Assembly: GCA_943371025.1 (NCBI GenBank)
Contig: CALRTC020000005.1
Location: forward strand, 124,001 to 188,000
Reading direction: 5' to 3'
Length of the DNA stretch: 64,000 nucleotides
Origin: Niveispirillum sp943371025
Lineage (GTDB): Bacteria > Pseudomonadota > Alphaproteobacteria > Azospirillales > Azospirillaceae
A program made the position numbers and the translations under genes. Below the pieces are notes generated by a model. It did no database searches. It had not been told where the DNA came from and saw only the letters and a list, made by a program, of their open reading frames with translations. This document shows positions 18,205 to 27,348 of the stretch, piece by piece. Positions within the stretch are counted from its first letter, which is position 1. Each line of letters starts with the position of its first letter.

Positions 18205-19752
18205 ATGACCGGGCCGCAGTCGTTGCTGGAAAAGGCCGCCGCCGCCGATGCGGAGCAGGCGGCATTTGCGAAGTCGGAAAAGTCCGGCAAGGGTGGCAAG
18301 ACGCCGCCGCCGGGCGATAACTCGTCTTCCCTTTACGCTGCGCGCGTCAAGGTTCAGCCCAAGTCTGTGAAGGGTAAGTACCGCACCATCAAATGGGCGG
18401 TGCTGATCTTCTGCCTGACCGTCTATTATCTGGCGCCCTGGATTCGGTGGGATCGTGGGCCGGACGCGCCGGGCCAGGCCCTGCTGATCGATATGGGTGC
18501 CGCGCGCGCCTATCTGTTCGGCATCGAGATCTGGCCGCAGGAGGTCTATTTCATTACAGGCCTGCTGATGCTGGGCGCCTTCGCTTTGTTCCTGGTCACA
18601 TCCCTGTTCGGCCGCCTGTGGTGCGGCTATGCCTGCCCGCAGACGGTCTGGACCGACCTGTTCATGCTGGTCGAACGCTGGATCGAAGGCGATCGCGGGG
18701 CCCGCATGCGCCTGGACAAGGCGCCGATGAGTGTCGAGAAATTCATGAAGCGTGGCGCCAAGCATGTTGTCTGGCTGCTGATCGCGCTGGCCACGGGCGG
18801 CGCCTGGGCGCTGTATTTCCAGGATGCGCCGACCTTCGTGGTCGACTTCTTCACGGGCCAGGCCTCCCTGGTCCAGTATTTCTTCGTCGGTCTGTTTACG
18901 ACCACGACCTATGTCCTGGCCGGCTGGGCGCGCGAACAGGTCTGCACCTATATGTGCCCGTGGCCGCGTTTTCAGGCGGCCATGCTGGACGACCAGTCCA
19001 TGGTCGTCACCTATGAGCGCTGGCGCGGGGAAAAGCGCGGGCCGCACAAGGCCGGCACCAGCTGGGAAGGCCGCGGCGACTGCATCGATTGCGGCCAGTG
19101 CGTGACCGTCTGCCCCACGGGCATCGATATCCGCGACGGGCTGCAGCTGGAATGCATCGGCTGTGGCCTGTGCATCGACAGCTGTAACGAGATCATGGAC
19201 AAGGTGGGCCGCCCCCGCAACCTGATCACCTTTGACACCGAGGCCCGCCAGCAGGCCCGTGCCAAGGGCGGCCGCGCCAAGTGGAAGATCGTGCGCCCGC
19301 GCACCGTGATCTATGCCGCGCTGCTGGTCATCATTTCCGCGGTCATGCTGACGGCCCTGCTGATGCGCACGACGGTTGAGGTGAATGTGCTGCGCGACCG
19401 CGCGCCGCTGTTCGTCACCCTGTCCGATGGCGGCGTGCGCAACGGCTATACGCTGAAGATCCTGAACAAGCGCCGGGAGGAGGTGGACTTCCTTCTGACA
19501 CTGAAGGGCCTCCCGGGGGCGCAGTTGCTGGTGCAGGATGTGGGAGCGGCAGAGGGTGGACAGTCCGTCATCCTGCATGCCCGTCCCGACAAGGTTGCCA
19601 CCTACCGCGTCTTCGTCACGGCCCCGCCGGACAAGAAGCGCGACGAGCGGGTGGAGATCGAGTTTGTGCTGACCAATCCGGTGCGCGGCGAAGGCGACGA
19701 GTATGACGCCGTCTTCGTCGGCCCCCACGTCAACGGCCATGGGAGGGACTAA
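18205..19752 (+). CDS. ccoG: cbb3 oxidase accessory polyferredoxin CcoG/FixG
   Basis: Inner-membrane iron-sulfur protein needed for cbb3 maturation; CcoG is linked to Cu(II) reduction during copper delivery. About 515 aa with membrane segments (AVLILCLTVYYLAPWI-like, YFITGLLMLGAFALFLVTSL, VVWLLIALATGGAWALYF, others). Two 4Fe-4S ferredoxin clusters: CIDCGQCVTVCPTGIDIRDG and CIGCGLCIDSCNEIM, plus CGYACPQTVW and CTYMCPW. A C-terminal Ig-like FixG domain follows. The frame opens at 18157, but ATG 18205 follows AAGGGGGGT and is preferred. First gene of ccoGHIS; ccoH starts right after its stop. Confidence 0.95.
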   Translation: MTGPQSLLEKAAAADAEQAAFAKSEKSGKGGKTPPPGDNSSSLYAARVKVQPKSVKGKYRTIKWAVLIFCLTVYYLAPWIRWDRGPDAPGQALLIDMGAARAYLFGIEIWPQEVYFITGLLMLGAFALFLVTSLFGRLWCGYACPQTVWTDLFMLVERWIEGDRGARMRLDKAPMSVEKFMKRGAKHVVWLLIALATGGAWALYFQDAPTFVVDFFTGQASLVQYFFVGLFTTTTYVLAGWAREQVCTYMCPWPRFQAAMLDDQSMVVTYERWRGEKRGPHKAGTSWEGRGDCIDCGQCVTVCPTGIDIRDGLQLECIGCGLCIDSCNEIMDKVGRPRNLITFDTEARQQARAKGGRAKWKIVRPRTVIYAALLVIISAVMLTALLMRTTVEVNVLRDRAPLFVTLSDGGVRNGYTLKILNKRREEVDFLLTLKGLPGAQLLVQDVGAAEGGQSVILHARPDKVATYRVFVTAPPDKKRDERVEIEFVLTNPVRGEGDEYDAVFVGPHVNGHGRD

Positions 19753-20232
19753 ATGACGATGACGGTCGGACAACCGCGCAAAAGCGCCTGGATTCCCTGG
19801 GTGTTCGTCGGTGCCATGCTGGTGGTGATCGCCGTGAATGCGATCATGGTGACCTATGCCGTGGACAGCTATTCAGGGCTGGCGGTCGACAAGCCCTATG
19901 AGCGGGGTGTGCATTACAACGAGGTGCTGGCCGCGCAGAAGGGGCAGGACGCCCTGGGTTGGCGGGTTTCGCTGACGGCGGAACAGAAGTCGCTGATCCT
20001 GCGCCTGCAGGATCGCGATGGACAGCCGCTGGACAATGTCGCCATCAATGGCCGGCTGGAACGCCCCATCAGCAACGAGGCCCCGCTGCCGCTGGCCTTC
20101 ATCGGGGCCGGCGACGGACGGTATGTCGCGCAGATTGCCACCCCCCATCCTGGCCAGTGGGATGTGAAGGCGGCGCTGCATCACGGGAGTGACCAGTATC
20201 TGCTGGTGCAGCGGGTGGTGGTGCCGAGATGA
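19753..20232 (+). CDS. ccoH: cbb3 oxidase assembly protein CcoH/FixH
   Basis: 159-aa membrane-anchored protein needed for assembly of the cbb3 oxidase; known to contact the assembling complex. One N-terminal helix (WIPWVFVGAMLVVIAVNAIM) precedes a periplasmic domain with the conserved SGLAVDKPYERGVHYNEVLA segment. It begins immediately after the ccoG stop and its own end overlaps the ccoI start (ATGA), so it is translationally coupled on both sides. Confidence 0.93.
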   Translation: MTMTVGQPRKSAWIPWVFVGAMLVVIAVNAIMVTYAVDSYSGLAVDKPYERGVHYNEVLAAQKGQDALGWRVSLTAEQKSLILRLQDRDGQPLDNVAINGRLERPISNEAPLPLAFIGAGDGRYVAQIATPHPGQWDVKAALHHGSDQYLLVQRVVVPR

Positions 20233-22610
20233 GTTTCGCCGCCGCCTCCGACATGTCCGGCGAGGCCGGAACGGCCTGCGTCCATTGCGGACAGCCGGTC
20301 ACAGCCGGCCAGCGCTTCTGCTGCACCGGCTGTGCGGGGGCCTATGCCCTGATCCATGATCTGGGCTTGGATGCCTATTATGCCCGCCGGGATGCCGCGC
20401 TGCCGGCCCCCGCCGCGGAGGCGGAGACGCCGCTGGACCTGTCGACGGCGGTCGAGGATCAGGCCGATGGCGGCCATTGCCTGCGTCTGGTGGTCGATGG
20501 CGTCACCTGCGGCGCCTGTGTCTGGCTGATCGAAAGCGCGCTGCGCCGCGAACCCGGCGTGACGGCGGCCCGGGTCAACCTGACCACGCGGCGCCTGGTC
20601 GTGTCCTGGCAGGGCGAAACGGGCATGGCGGAAAAGCTGGCCGGCATCATCCGCCGCCTGGGTTATCGCCCGGCCGTGGCGGGGACCGTGTCCGCCGACG
20701 ATCCGCAGAAAAAGTCGGAAAAGGAACTGGTCCGCGCCATGGCTGTGGCCGGGTTCGGCATGATGAACATCATGCTGCTGTCCGTGTCCGTCTGGTCCGG
20801 CCATGCCGGCAGCATGGGCGAGGCGACGCGCACCATGATGCACTGGCTGTCGGCGCTGATCGCGCTGCCGGTCGTGGCCTATGCCGCACGCCCCTTCTAC
20901 CGGTCGGCCCTGAACGCCCTGCGCGCCGGCCGCACCAACATGGACGTTCCCATCTCCCTGGGTGTCACGCTGGCGACCAGCGTCAGCCTGTGGGAGACGT
21001 ACAAGCATGGTGAGCACGCCTATTTCGATGGCGCCGTCATGCTGCTGTTCTTTCTGCTGATCGGCCGGTTCCTGGATGCCCGCGCACGCGGGCGTGCCCG
21101 GTCGGCGGCCGAACATCTGCTGGCCCTGGGCCGGGCCCCCGTCATGGTGCTGAATGCGGCCGGTGCGGCCGAGCCTATGGCGCCTGCCGCCGTGCCTGTG
21201 GGCGCCACCGTCCTGGTCGCGGCCGGTGAACGCATCGGTATTGACGGCACCGTGGCCGACGGTTTGTCGGATATCGACACCTCCGTGGTGACCGGTGAAA
21301 GCCATCCGCAGCCGGCCCGGCCCGGCGACAGGGTCTTTGCCGGCATGGTCAACCTGTCGGCCCCGCTGCGTCTGACCGTGACGGCGCGTGGTGAAGGGAC
21401 CCTGCTGGCCGAGATCGTGCGCCTGATGGAGGCGGCCGAGCAGGGCCGCGCCAAGTTTGTGGCCCTGGCCGACCGTGTGGCCCGCGCCTATACGCCCGTC
21501 GTGCACAGCGCTGCCCTGGCCACCTTCCTGGTCTGGGTGCTGTGGGTGGGCATTGCCTGGCAGTCGGCCCTGTTCATTGCGGTCGCCGTCCTGATCATCA
21601 CCTGCCCCTGCGCCCTGGCGCTGGCCGTGCCGGCCGTGCAGGTGGTGGCGACGGGCCGTCTGATGCGCAGCGGCATCCTGCTGAAATCAGCCACGGCCCT
21701 GGAGCGGCTGGCCAAGGTCGATACCATCGTCTTCGACAAGACCGGCACTCTGACCCTGGGCCGCCCCGACCTGCTGCCCGACCCGTCCCGTGATGCCGCC
21801 GATCTGGAACTGGCAGCCAGGCTGGCCCGGTCCAGCCGTCATCCGCTGTCGCGCGCCATCGCGCGTGCCGCAGGCACCGGCCCCGTGGCCGACGGTGTGC
21901 GGGAAGTGCCGGGCGCCGGCCTTGAATGGCAGGGTCCGGATGGCATGGTCCGTCTGGGCCGCCGTGGATTTGTCGGGCCCGTGTCCGTGCCCACCGGCAT
22001 GGTGGAAGGGCCGGAATTGTGGCTGTCCCGGCCGGGACGGCAACCGATGCGGTTCATTTTCGCCGATGCGCCGCGCGCCGACGCGGTGGCGGTAACGCAG
22101 GACCTGCGCCGCCGCGGTTATCGTCTGGCGCTGCTGTCGGGCGACCGCGAACCGGTCGTGGCCGCCATGGCCCGCCGCCTGGGGATCGAGGACTGGCAGG
22201 CCGGCGTGGATCCGGCCGGCAAGGCCGCCGCCCTGACCGATCTGCGGGCCGAGGGACGCCGTGTTCTGATGGTCGGCGATGGGCTGAACGACGCCGCCGC
22301 CCTGTCGGCGGCCGATGCCTCCGCCTCTCCCGGGTCGGCCGTGGATGTGGCGCAGACCGCGGCCGACGCCGTGTTCCAGGGGGACCGGCTGGCGCCGCTG
22401 GCGGAACTGCTGACGGTGGCGCGCAAGGCCGAACGGCTGGTCGTGCAGAATCTGGTCTTCACGCTGCTTTACAACCTGTGCGCCGTTCCGGTGGCCATGC
22501 TGGGCCATGCCACGCCGTTGATCGCGGCCCTGGCCATGTCCAGTTCGTCACTGGTGGTGCTGGGCAATTCGCTGCGCCTGTCGCGGCGAAACAAGGGGGA
22601 AATGCCATGA
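20229..22610 (+). CDS. ccoI: copper-translocating P1B-type ATPase CcoI/FixI
   Basis: Inner-membrane copper exporter that supplies copper for the CuB site of CcoN. 793 aa: a Cys-rich N-terminus (CVHCGQPVTAGQRFCCTGC), a heavy-metal-associated domain with CGAC (Cys94, Cys97), the membrane copper site CPC (459-461, in ITCPCALALAVP), the phosphorylated Asp503 in DKTGTLT, and the GDGLNDAAAL hinge motif. The CcoI/FixI group rather than CopA is indicated by the N-terminal Cys cluster and the operon. Ends overlap ccoH and ccoS by 4 bases. Confidence 0.95.
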   Translation: MSFAAASDMSGEAGTACVHCGQPVTAGQRFCCTGCAGAYALIHDLGLDAYYARRDAALPAPAAEAETPLDLSTAVEDQADGGHCLRLVVDGVTCGACVWLIESALRREPGVTAARVNLTTRRLVVSWQGETGMAEKLAGIIRRLGYRPAVAGTVSADDPQKKSEKELVRAMAVAGFGMMNIMLLSVSVWSGHAGSMGEATRTMMHWLSALIALPVVAYAARPFYRSALNALRAGRTNMDVPISLGVTLATSVSLWETYKHGEHAYFDGAVMLLFFLLIGRFLDARARGRARSAAEHLLALGRAPVMVLNAAGAAEPMAPAAVPVGATVLVAAGERIGIDGTVADGLSDIDTSVVTGESHPQPARPGDRVFAGMVNLSAPLRLTVTARGEGTLLAEIVRLMEAAEQGRAKFVALADRVARAYTPVVHSAALATFLVWVLWVGIAWQSALFIAVAVLIITCPCALALAVPAVQVVATGRLMRSGILLKSATALERLAKVDTIVFDKTGTLTLGRPDLLPDPSRDAADLELAARLARSSRHPLSRAIARAAGTGPVADGVREVPGAGLEWQGPDGMVRLGRRGFVGPVSVPTGMVEGPELWLSRPGRQPMRFIFADAPRADAVAVTQDLRRRGYRLALLSGDREPVVAAMARRLGIEDWQAGVDPAGKAAALTDLRAEGRRVLMVGDGLNDAAALSAADASASPGSAVDVAQTAADAVFQGDRLAPLAELLTVARKAERLVVQNLVFTLLYNLCAVPVAMLGHATPLIAALAMSSSSLVVLGNSLRLSRRNKGEMP

Positions 22611-22798
22611 ACAGCCTGCTGTTCCTGATCCCGATCGCATTGGCCCTGGGGCTGGCCGGCCTCGCGGCCTTTCTCTGGTCGGTGCGCAGCGGACAGTACG
22701 AGGATCTGGATGGGGCCGGTGCCCGCGTCCTGTTTGATGACGGGCAGCCCTTGCCGCCCGCAAAACCGTCTCAGTCGAAGGAGAGTTTAGATGAATAA
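22607..22798 (+). CDS. ccoS: cbb3 oxidase maturation protein CcoS/FixS
   Basis: 63-aa protein with one N-terminal membrane helix (SLLFLIPIALALGLAGLAAF) followed by the typical FLWSVRSGQYEDLDGAGARV segment that defines CcoS/FixS. It is needed for cofactor insertion into the cbb3 oxidase. ATG overlaps the ccoI stop (ATGA). Its end overlaps the next small gene by 8 bases. Confidence 0.93.
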   Translation: MNSLLFLIPIALALGLAGLAAFLWSVRSGQYEDLDGAGARVLFDDGQPLPPAKPSQSKESLDE

Positions 22799-22988
22799 CG
22801 TCATTCTGCGCCTGGTGGGCATCGCCCTGGCTTTCCTGGGTCTGTTCCTGGCCGCAGGGTCCAAGGATGTCGGCATGTTCCTGGGGGGCATGCTGTTCAG
22901 CCTGTTCGGTGTTGCGCTGAATTTCTGGCTGATCGCGCAAGCCTATCCGCACCATGGTCAAGGAGATGAAGGACTGGCCGCGCACTGA
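22791..22988 (+). CDS. small two-helix membrane protein downstream of ccoS
   Basis: 65 aa with two hydrophobic segments (VILRLVGIALAFLGLFLAAG and MFLGGMLFSLFGVALNFWLI). The start overlaps ccoS by 8 bases and is preceded by AAGGAGAG inside ccoS, a good ribosome-binding site, so it is probably co-expressed with ccoGHIS. Family not recognised. Position suggests a role in oxidase assembly or membrane physiology at low oxygen, which is inference only. Confidence 0.65.
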   Translation: MNNVILRLVGIALAFLGLFLAAGSKDVGMFLGGMLFSLFGVALNFWLIAQAYPHHGQGDEGLAAH

Positions 22989-23003
22989 GCGGCCGTGCTT
23001 ACC

Positions 23004-23042
23004 GGTTCCCCGGCAGAGATGAAAAGTTTTCGCCGGGGAACC
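23004..23042 (+). terminator. hairpin after the ccoGHIS operon
   Basis: Perfect 11-bp stem GGTTCCCCGGC / GCCGGGGAACC with a 17-base loop, 15 bases after the stop of the last small gene. The following TGAGTAGCTGTTCATTTTTG is only partly T-rich, so efficiency is uncertain. Confidence 0.5.
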
Positions 23043-23163
23043 TGAGTAGCTGTTCATTTTTGTATGTCTGTCTGAATTCCGTCTTGCCGAATCTTCTTCT
23101 TGCTACCGTTGTTTCAGTGTAAATATTCTCTTAACCAATTCCCAAAGCAACGAACCAGGCGCA

Positions 23164-23811
23164 ATGACCGTTCAAGTGGCCCAGGGTGAAGTTTGCTGGC
23201 CGCAGATGCTGCGTGTCTTACGCGGCACGCGTTATTGGACCCGCGCTCAGCTTGCCGCCCAGTTGAAGGTCGCCTCCACGGCTTTGCGCGATTGGGAAGA
23301 AGGCGTTTCGACCCCGGATATCGGGGTGCAGAAGCAGGTTCGCGATATTCTGGGCCGTCCGGTCGAAGACGCGCATCTGGCTCTGGTGGTGCGGCAGTCA
23401 CCCACCGCCCGCTATCTTTTCCGCACCGACCGCGAACCCCAGACGGGCAAGAGCAGCCGCATCCTGGAGCTCAGCGAATCGATCATCAATGAACAGCCAT
23501 TGGGTCGTGAGGTGTTCCTGTCCCCACGGACGCCGCAGCAGGTCGATCTGACGGCTGGCACCGATGCCATGCTGAACTGCCGGGGCCGCTTCTACGGGGG
23601 GGAGATGGTGATGGCGACGGTTCGCACCATCTGGCTGCAATATGTGCAAGGCGGAATGACCGTCCGCCACGCCCTGACGCGCTGGGTCCCCATGCGCCTT
23701 CCTGACGGTACGCCGGTCTGTCTTTATGAAAGACGGACGGTGACGCCATCTGCTTACCTGTCCTTGCCGTCCGAGCCGGTCTTCACCTCGCTGGACGAAC
23801 TGGTGGCATAG
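23164..23811 (+). CDS. helix-turn-helix (XRE/Cro-type) DNA-binding protein
   Basis: 215 aa. Residues about 12-66 form a helix-turn-helix: WPQMLRVLRGTRYWTRAQLA then AQLKVASTALRDWEEGVSTP, the form of an XRE/Cro domain where the recognition helix ends in W-E-x-G. The rest (about 80-215) has no recognised domain; its basic/aromatic character (FRTDREPQTGKSSR, RGRFYGGEMVMATVRTIW) could suit ligand or protein contact. Monocistronic, with an AT-richer 120-bp upstream region. The Shine-Dalgarno is weak. Target unknown. Confidence 0.7.
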   Translation: MTVQVAQGEVCWPQMLRVLRGTRYWTRAQLAAQLKVASTALRDWEEGVSTPDIGVQKQVRDILGRPVEDAHLALVVRQSPTARYLFRTDREPQTGKSSRILELSESIINEQPLGREVFLSPRTPQQVDLTAGTDAMLNCRGRFYGGEMVMATVRTIWLQYVQGGMTVRHALTRWVPMRLPDGTPVCLYERRTVTPSAYLSLPSEPVFTSLDELVA

Positions 23812-23935
23812 GCCGCCGGCGAGGTACCCCGCCGATTCGATTGTGCGGATGTGCGCGTTGACCGCCCGCGGCGATTGAACTAAGCGTCAGAGCCATCCGC
23901 AATGACCATCCCCAATGGCCGGGGAAGCCCATCTG

Positions 23936-24757
23936 ATGATGCCCAGCAATTCCCTGAAGCCTGACAGTCGTGGCGCTGTTCCCGCCGTGCCGCGGGTATT
24001 GAGCGTGCCCGTGGATGATCTGCGGCCCCGTCCCGATCAGCCGCGCCGTTATTTCGATGTCGATGCCTTGGCAGAACTGGCCGCCAGCATGGCCCGGGTC
24101 GGGTTGCTGCACCCGCTGCTGGCGCGGGAGACGGACACCGCCGGTATCTATGAGATCGTGTCCGGCGAACGCCGCTGGCGCGCGGCGCGGCGCCTGGGCT
24201 GGGCCGAGATGCCGATTCTGCTGACCCAGGGCGATGTCGACGAGATTGCCCTGATCGAGAACCTGCAGCGCCAGGACCTGAATGCGCTGGAGGAGGCGGC
24301 TGCCTTGCAGCGGCTGATGGAAAAACACCATTACACGCAGGAAGCCCTGGGCCAGGCGATCGGCCGGACCCAGGGCCAGATCAGTTCAACCCTGCGGCTG
24401 CTGACCCTGCATCCCGACATCCTGAAGAACTATCCCGCGTTCGAGCGGCAGGTGTCGCGGTCCATGCTGATCGAACTGGCCACGATCGACGAGGCGGACA
24501 AGCAACTCGCCCTGTGGCAGCGCGCCTGCGAAGGGGCGCTGACCGTGCGTGCCATACGGGCGGAAAAGGCCGGGAACAGCCCGCCATCGCCGGCCACCGC
24601 CGGCCTGTCAACCGACAAGGTGACCGTGGCACTGCGTCAGGTCGACCGCACGGTCACGGCCCTGGAGCAGCTGAAGCTCGGTCCCGCTGGGCTGACCGAC
24701 GGCCAGCGCGCCCATCTGGCGGCTTTATCGCGGCGCATCAACGCCATGCTTGGCTGA
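23936..24757 (+). CDS. orphan ParB/RepB/Spo0J-family protein
   Basis: About 273 aa. ParB nuclease/CTPase-like domain with VPVDDLRPRPDQPRRYFD, GERRWRAARRLGW and LIENLQRQDLNALEEAAALQ, followed by a helix-turn-helix with YTQEALGQAIGRTQGQISST. These are the CTP-binding and parS-recognition parts of ParB. No parA gene is adjacent, and no palindromic parS was found nearby, so this is an orphan ParB. It may act in nucleoid organisation or as a transcription factor. Three in-frame ATGs compete (23915, 23936, 23939); 23936 has GGGGAAG 8 bases upstream. Confidence 0.85.
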   Translation: MMPSNSLKPDSRGAVPAVPRVLSVPVDDLRPRPDQPRRYFDVDALAELAASMARVGLLHPLLARETDTAGIYEIVSGERRWRAARRLGWAEMPILLTQGDVDEIALIENLQRQDLNALEEAAALQRLMEKHHYTQEALGQAIGRTQGQISSTLRLLTLHPDILKNYPAFERQVSRSMLIELATIDEADKQLALWQRACEGALTVRAIRAEKAGNSPPSPATAGLSTDKVTVALRQVDRTVTALEQLKLGPAGLTDGQRAHLAALSRRINAMLG

Positions 24758-24858
24758 CGGCGCGTCTGCAGGGATGATGATTTTCGGGTCCGAGGGGACT
24801 TGATGCGGCGACGGACCGGGCCATGTCCAGATTGGGTCCGGTGGCGGAGGAGGGGTGG

Positions 24859-25371
24859 ATGCGGCATGTGCGTTCGGTCCTGGCGGGATTTCGCGGTCTG
24901 GCCGAGGATTTGCCGCGGGTTTTCGAGGCCGCATGCCGCGATCTGGTCGAAACGCTGGGTGTCAGCAGCGGCAGCGTCTGGTTCTTCATCGAAGGTGGAA
25001 GGGCCATCGAGTGTGCCGCCCTTTACGATGCCCGCGACGCGCGCGTGCTGCGGGGGGCCCGGCTGCGGGAAACGGATTGCCCAGCCTATTTCCATGCCCT
25101 GATCCGGGACCGGCGGGTGGTGGCGCCCGATGCCCACAACCATCCCGCGACGTCCGGCATGGACACCTATCTGCGCCAGCGGGATGTGCGATCCCTTCTG
25201 GACCATGTCGTCCTGTCGCCGGAAGGGCGCGCCGTTGCCGTGCTGTGCTGTGAACAGGGCGGCGGCATGCGGCAATGGTCGGACGCGGACGAGGCCTATC
25301 TTCAACAGCTTGCCATCGCCCTGGGTGTGGCCATTGCGTTGCAGACAGGGACGCGGGGCCAGATTCGCTAA
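24859..25371 (+). CDS. GAF-domain protein
   Basis: 170-aa soluble protein consisting of one GAF domain: a start helix (RVFEAACRDLVETLGVSSGS), VWFFIEGGRAIECAALYD, a CPAYF segment, DHVVLSPEGRAVAVLCCEQ and a final helix (DADEAYLQQLAIALGVAIAL). The arrangement matches GAF sensors that lack an output domain. ATG 24859 follows GGAGGAGGGG, a far better ribosome site than ATG 24823. It could be a small-molecule sensor working through a partner. Ligand unknown; cysteines at CPAYF and LCCEQ are noteworthy. Confidence 0.75.
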   Translation: MRHVRSVLAGFRGLAEDLPRVFEAACRDLVETLGVSSGSVWFFIEGGRAIECAALYDARDARVLRGARLRETDCPAYFHALIRDRRVVAPDAHNHPATSGMDTYLRQRDVRSLLDHVVLSPEGRAVAVLCCEQGGGMRQWSDADEAYLQQLAIALGVAIALQTGTRGQIR

Positions 25372-25422
25372 CGTGGCCTTTATGCTGCGGCGCACAAATT
25401 ACATAATGGTTTCAAGCTTCTG

Positions 25423-25447
25423 GACCTTGGTCGCAACGACCAAGGTC
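25423..25447. repeat. 11-bp perfect palindrome with 3-base loop
   Basis: GACCTTGGTCG-CAA-CGACCAAGGTC, 51 bases after the GAF stop and about 140 bases before the MFS start. No T-tract follows, so a dyad operator for the MFS gene or a weak terminator of the GAF gene are both possible. Confidence 0.6.
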
Positions 25448-25588
25448 GGGGCTGCGTTAACCTTCATCCTGCCACATCGTTGCATCCTCTAACCGATCCG
25501 GGTGCAAGAACAGGCCTGCTTGGCATGGCTTCCAAGAAAAGCCCGGTCGGTTTTCGTCGTTGCTACATGAGCGATTAAGGGAGGGCAC

Positions 25589-27304
25589 ATGGCAAACGTG
25601 GCAGTGGGCGGTTCGGAACCGGCCCCGATGACCAAAGAGGAGAAGAAGGTCATCTTCGCCTCTTCGCTGGGCACCGTCTTCGAATGGTACGATTTCTATC
25701 TTTACGGCTCGCTCGCGGCCGTGATCGCCAAACAGTTCTTCTCCGGCGTCAATGAGACGGCGGCGATGGTGTTCGCGCTGCTGGCCTTTGCTGCCGGTTT
25801 CTTCGTGCGCCCGTTCGGCGCGCTGGTGTTTGGTCGCCTGGGCGACCTGATCGGCCGCAAATATACCTTCCTTGTCACGATCGTCATCATGGGTGCCTCG
25901 ACCTTTGTCGTCGGTATCCTGCCCAACTATGAAGCCATCGGCATCACGGCTCCGATCATCCTGATCTGCCTGCGCATGCTGCAGGGTCTGGCCCTGGGCG
26001 GTGAATATGGCGGTGCCGCCACCTATGTGGCCGAACATGCCCCGCACGGTCGCCGCGGCGCCTACACCTCCTGGATTCAGACGACGGCCACGCTGGGCCT
26101 GTTCCTGTCGCTGCTGGTCATCCTGGCCTGCCGCACCAACATGTCGCCGGAAGCGTTCGACAGCTGGGGCTGGCGCATTCCCTTCCTGATCTCCATCGTG
26201 CTGCTGGCCGTCTCGGTCTGGATCCGCATGATGCTGAGCGAAAGCCCGGCCTTCAAGAAGATGAAGGACGAGGGCAAGCATTCCAAGGCGCCGCTGACGG
26301 ATGCGTTCGGCAACTGGAAGAACCTGAAGATCGTCATCCTGGCGCTGTTCGGTCTGGTCGCCGGCCAGGCGGTGGTCTGGTACACGGGTCAGTTCTACGC
26401 CCTGTTCTTCCTGACCTCCACCCTGAAGGTCGATGCCTTTACCGCCAATCTGCTGATCGCTGGTTCGCTGGCGCTGGGCACGCCCTTCTTCGTCGTGTTC
26501 GGCACGCTGGCCGACAAGATCGGCCGCAAGCCGATCATCATGGCCGGTCTGGCGCTGGCCATCATCACCTACTTCCCGCTGTTCAAGGGCATCACCCACT
26601 TCGCCAATCCCGACCTGGAAGCCGCCGTCGCCACGTCGCCGGTCGTCGTGGTGGCCGACCCCAACGAATGCTCCTTCCAGTTCAACCCGACCAGCACGGC
26701 CAAGTTCACCAGCTCCTGCGATATCGCCAAGGCGGCGCTGGTGGCCAAGGGCGTGCCCTACAAGAACGAGGTGGCTCCCGCCGGTACCATCGCCCAGATC
26801 AAGGTCGGTGAGACGGTCATCGAGAGCTATGATGGCAGCGGCATGGCCACCAAGACCGAGGTTGCCCTGCACGGGCCCTCGCCCTCTGCCGCCCCGGCCG
26901 ACCCGAAGGCTGCCGGTGCTGCCTTCACCAAGGCTGTCGGTGAGGCCCTGAAGTCCGCTGGCTATCCGGCCAAGGCCGACCCGGCCAAGGTCAACCATGT
27001 CATGCTGGTCATCCTGCTGACCATCCTGGTCATCTATGTGACCATGGTGTACGGCCCGATCGCTGCCATGCTGGTGGAATTCTTCCCCACCAAGATTCGC
27101 TACACCTCCATGTCGCTGCCCTATCACATCGGCAATGGCTGGTTCGGCGGCTTCCTGCCCACCACCAGCTTCGCCATCGTGGCGGCGACTGGCGACATCT
27201 ATTCCGGTCTCTGGTACCCGATCATTATCGCGGCCGTGACCCTGGTCCTGGGCCTGCTGTTCGTGCCCGAGACCAAGGATGTCGACATCTTCCACCACGA
27301 CTGA
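25589..27304 (+). CDS. MFS transporter, metabolite:H+ symporter (MHS) type, with hydrophilic insert
   Basis: Inner-membrane carrier of 571 aa. The first half has the MHS pattern FEWYDFYLYGSLA, FGRLGDLIGRKYTF and QGLALGGEYGGAATYVAEH; the second has FGTLADKIGRKPIIMAG. Usual length is about 430-450 aa; the excess is a hydrophilic block at about residues 340-467 containing Cys361 and Cys377, placed between late membrane segments. The GGGAGGG ribosome site is good. The substrate is likely an organic acid or osmolyte judging by family, but is not determined. A strong terminator follows. Confidence 0.88.
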   Translation: MANVAVGGSEPAPMTKEEKKVIFASSLGTVFEWYDFYLYGSLAAVIAKQFFSGVNETAAMVFALLAFAAGFFVRPFGALVFGRLGDLIGRKYTFLVTIVIMGASTFVVGILPNYEAIGITAPIILICLRMLQGLALGGEYGGAATYVAEHAPHGRRGAYTSWIQTTATLGLFLSLLVILACRTNMSPEAFDSWGWRIPFLISIVLLAVSVWIRMMLSESPAFKKMKDEGKHSKAPLTDAFGNWKNLKIVILALFGLVAGQAVVWYTGQFYALFFLTSTLKVDAFTANLLIAGSLALGTPFFVVFGTLADKIGRKPIIMAGLALAIITYFPLFKGITHFANPDLEAAVATSPVVVVADPNECSFQFNPTSTAKFTSSCDIAKAALVAKGVPYKNEVAPAGTIAQIKVGETVIESYDGSGMATKTEVALHGPSPSAAPADPKAAGAAFTKAVGEALKSAGYPAKADPAKVNHVMLVILLTILVIYVTMVYGPIAAMLVEFFPTKIRYTSMSLPYHIGNGWFGGFLPTTSFAIVAATGDIYSGLWYPIIIAAVTLVLGLLFVPETKDVDIFHHD

Positions 27305-27348
27305 TCAATTTTCGGTCAGTTCTGGCGTTATCCCCTCTGAACTCGACT

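Noticed and set aside
17152..19773. Very long open frame on the minus strand opposite the RTX and ccoG genes
   Set aside because: Codon and amino acid composition (Gly/His/Gln/Arg-rich, no domain) is that of a GC-rich antisense shadow; the plus-strand genes are unmistakable.
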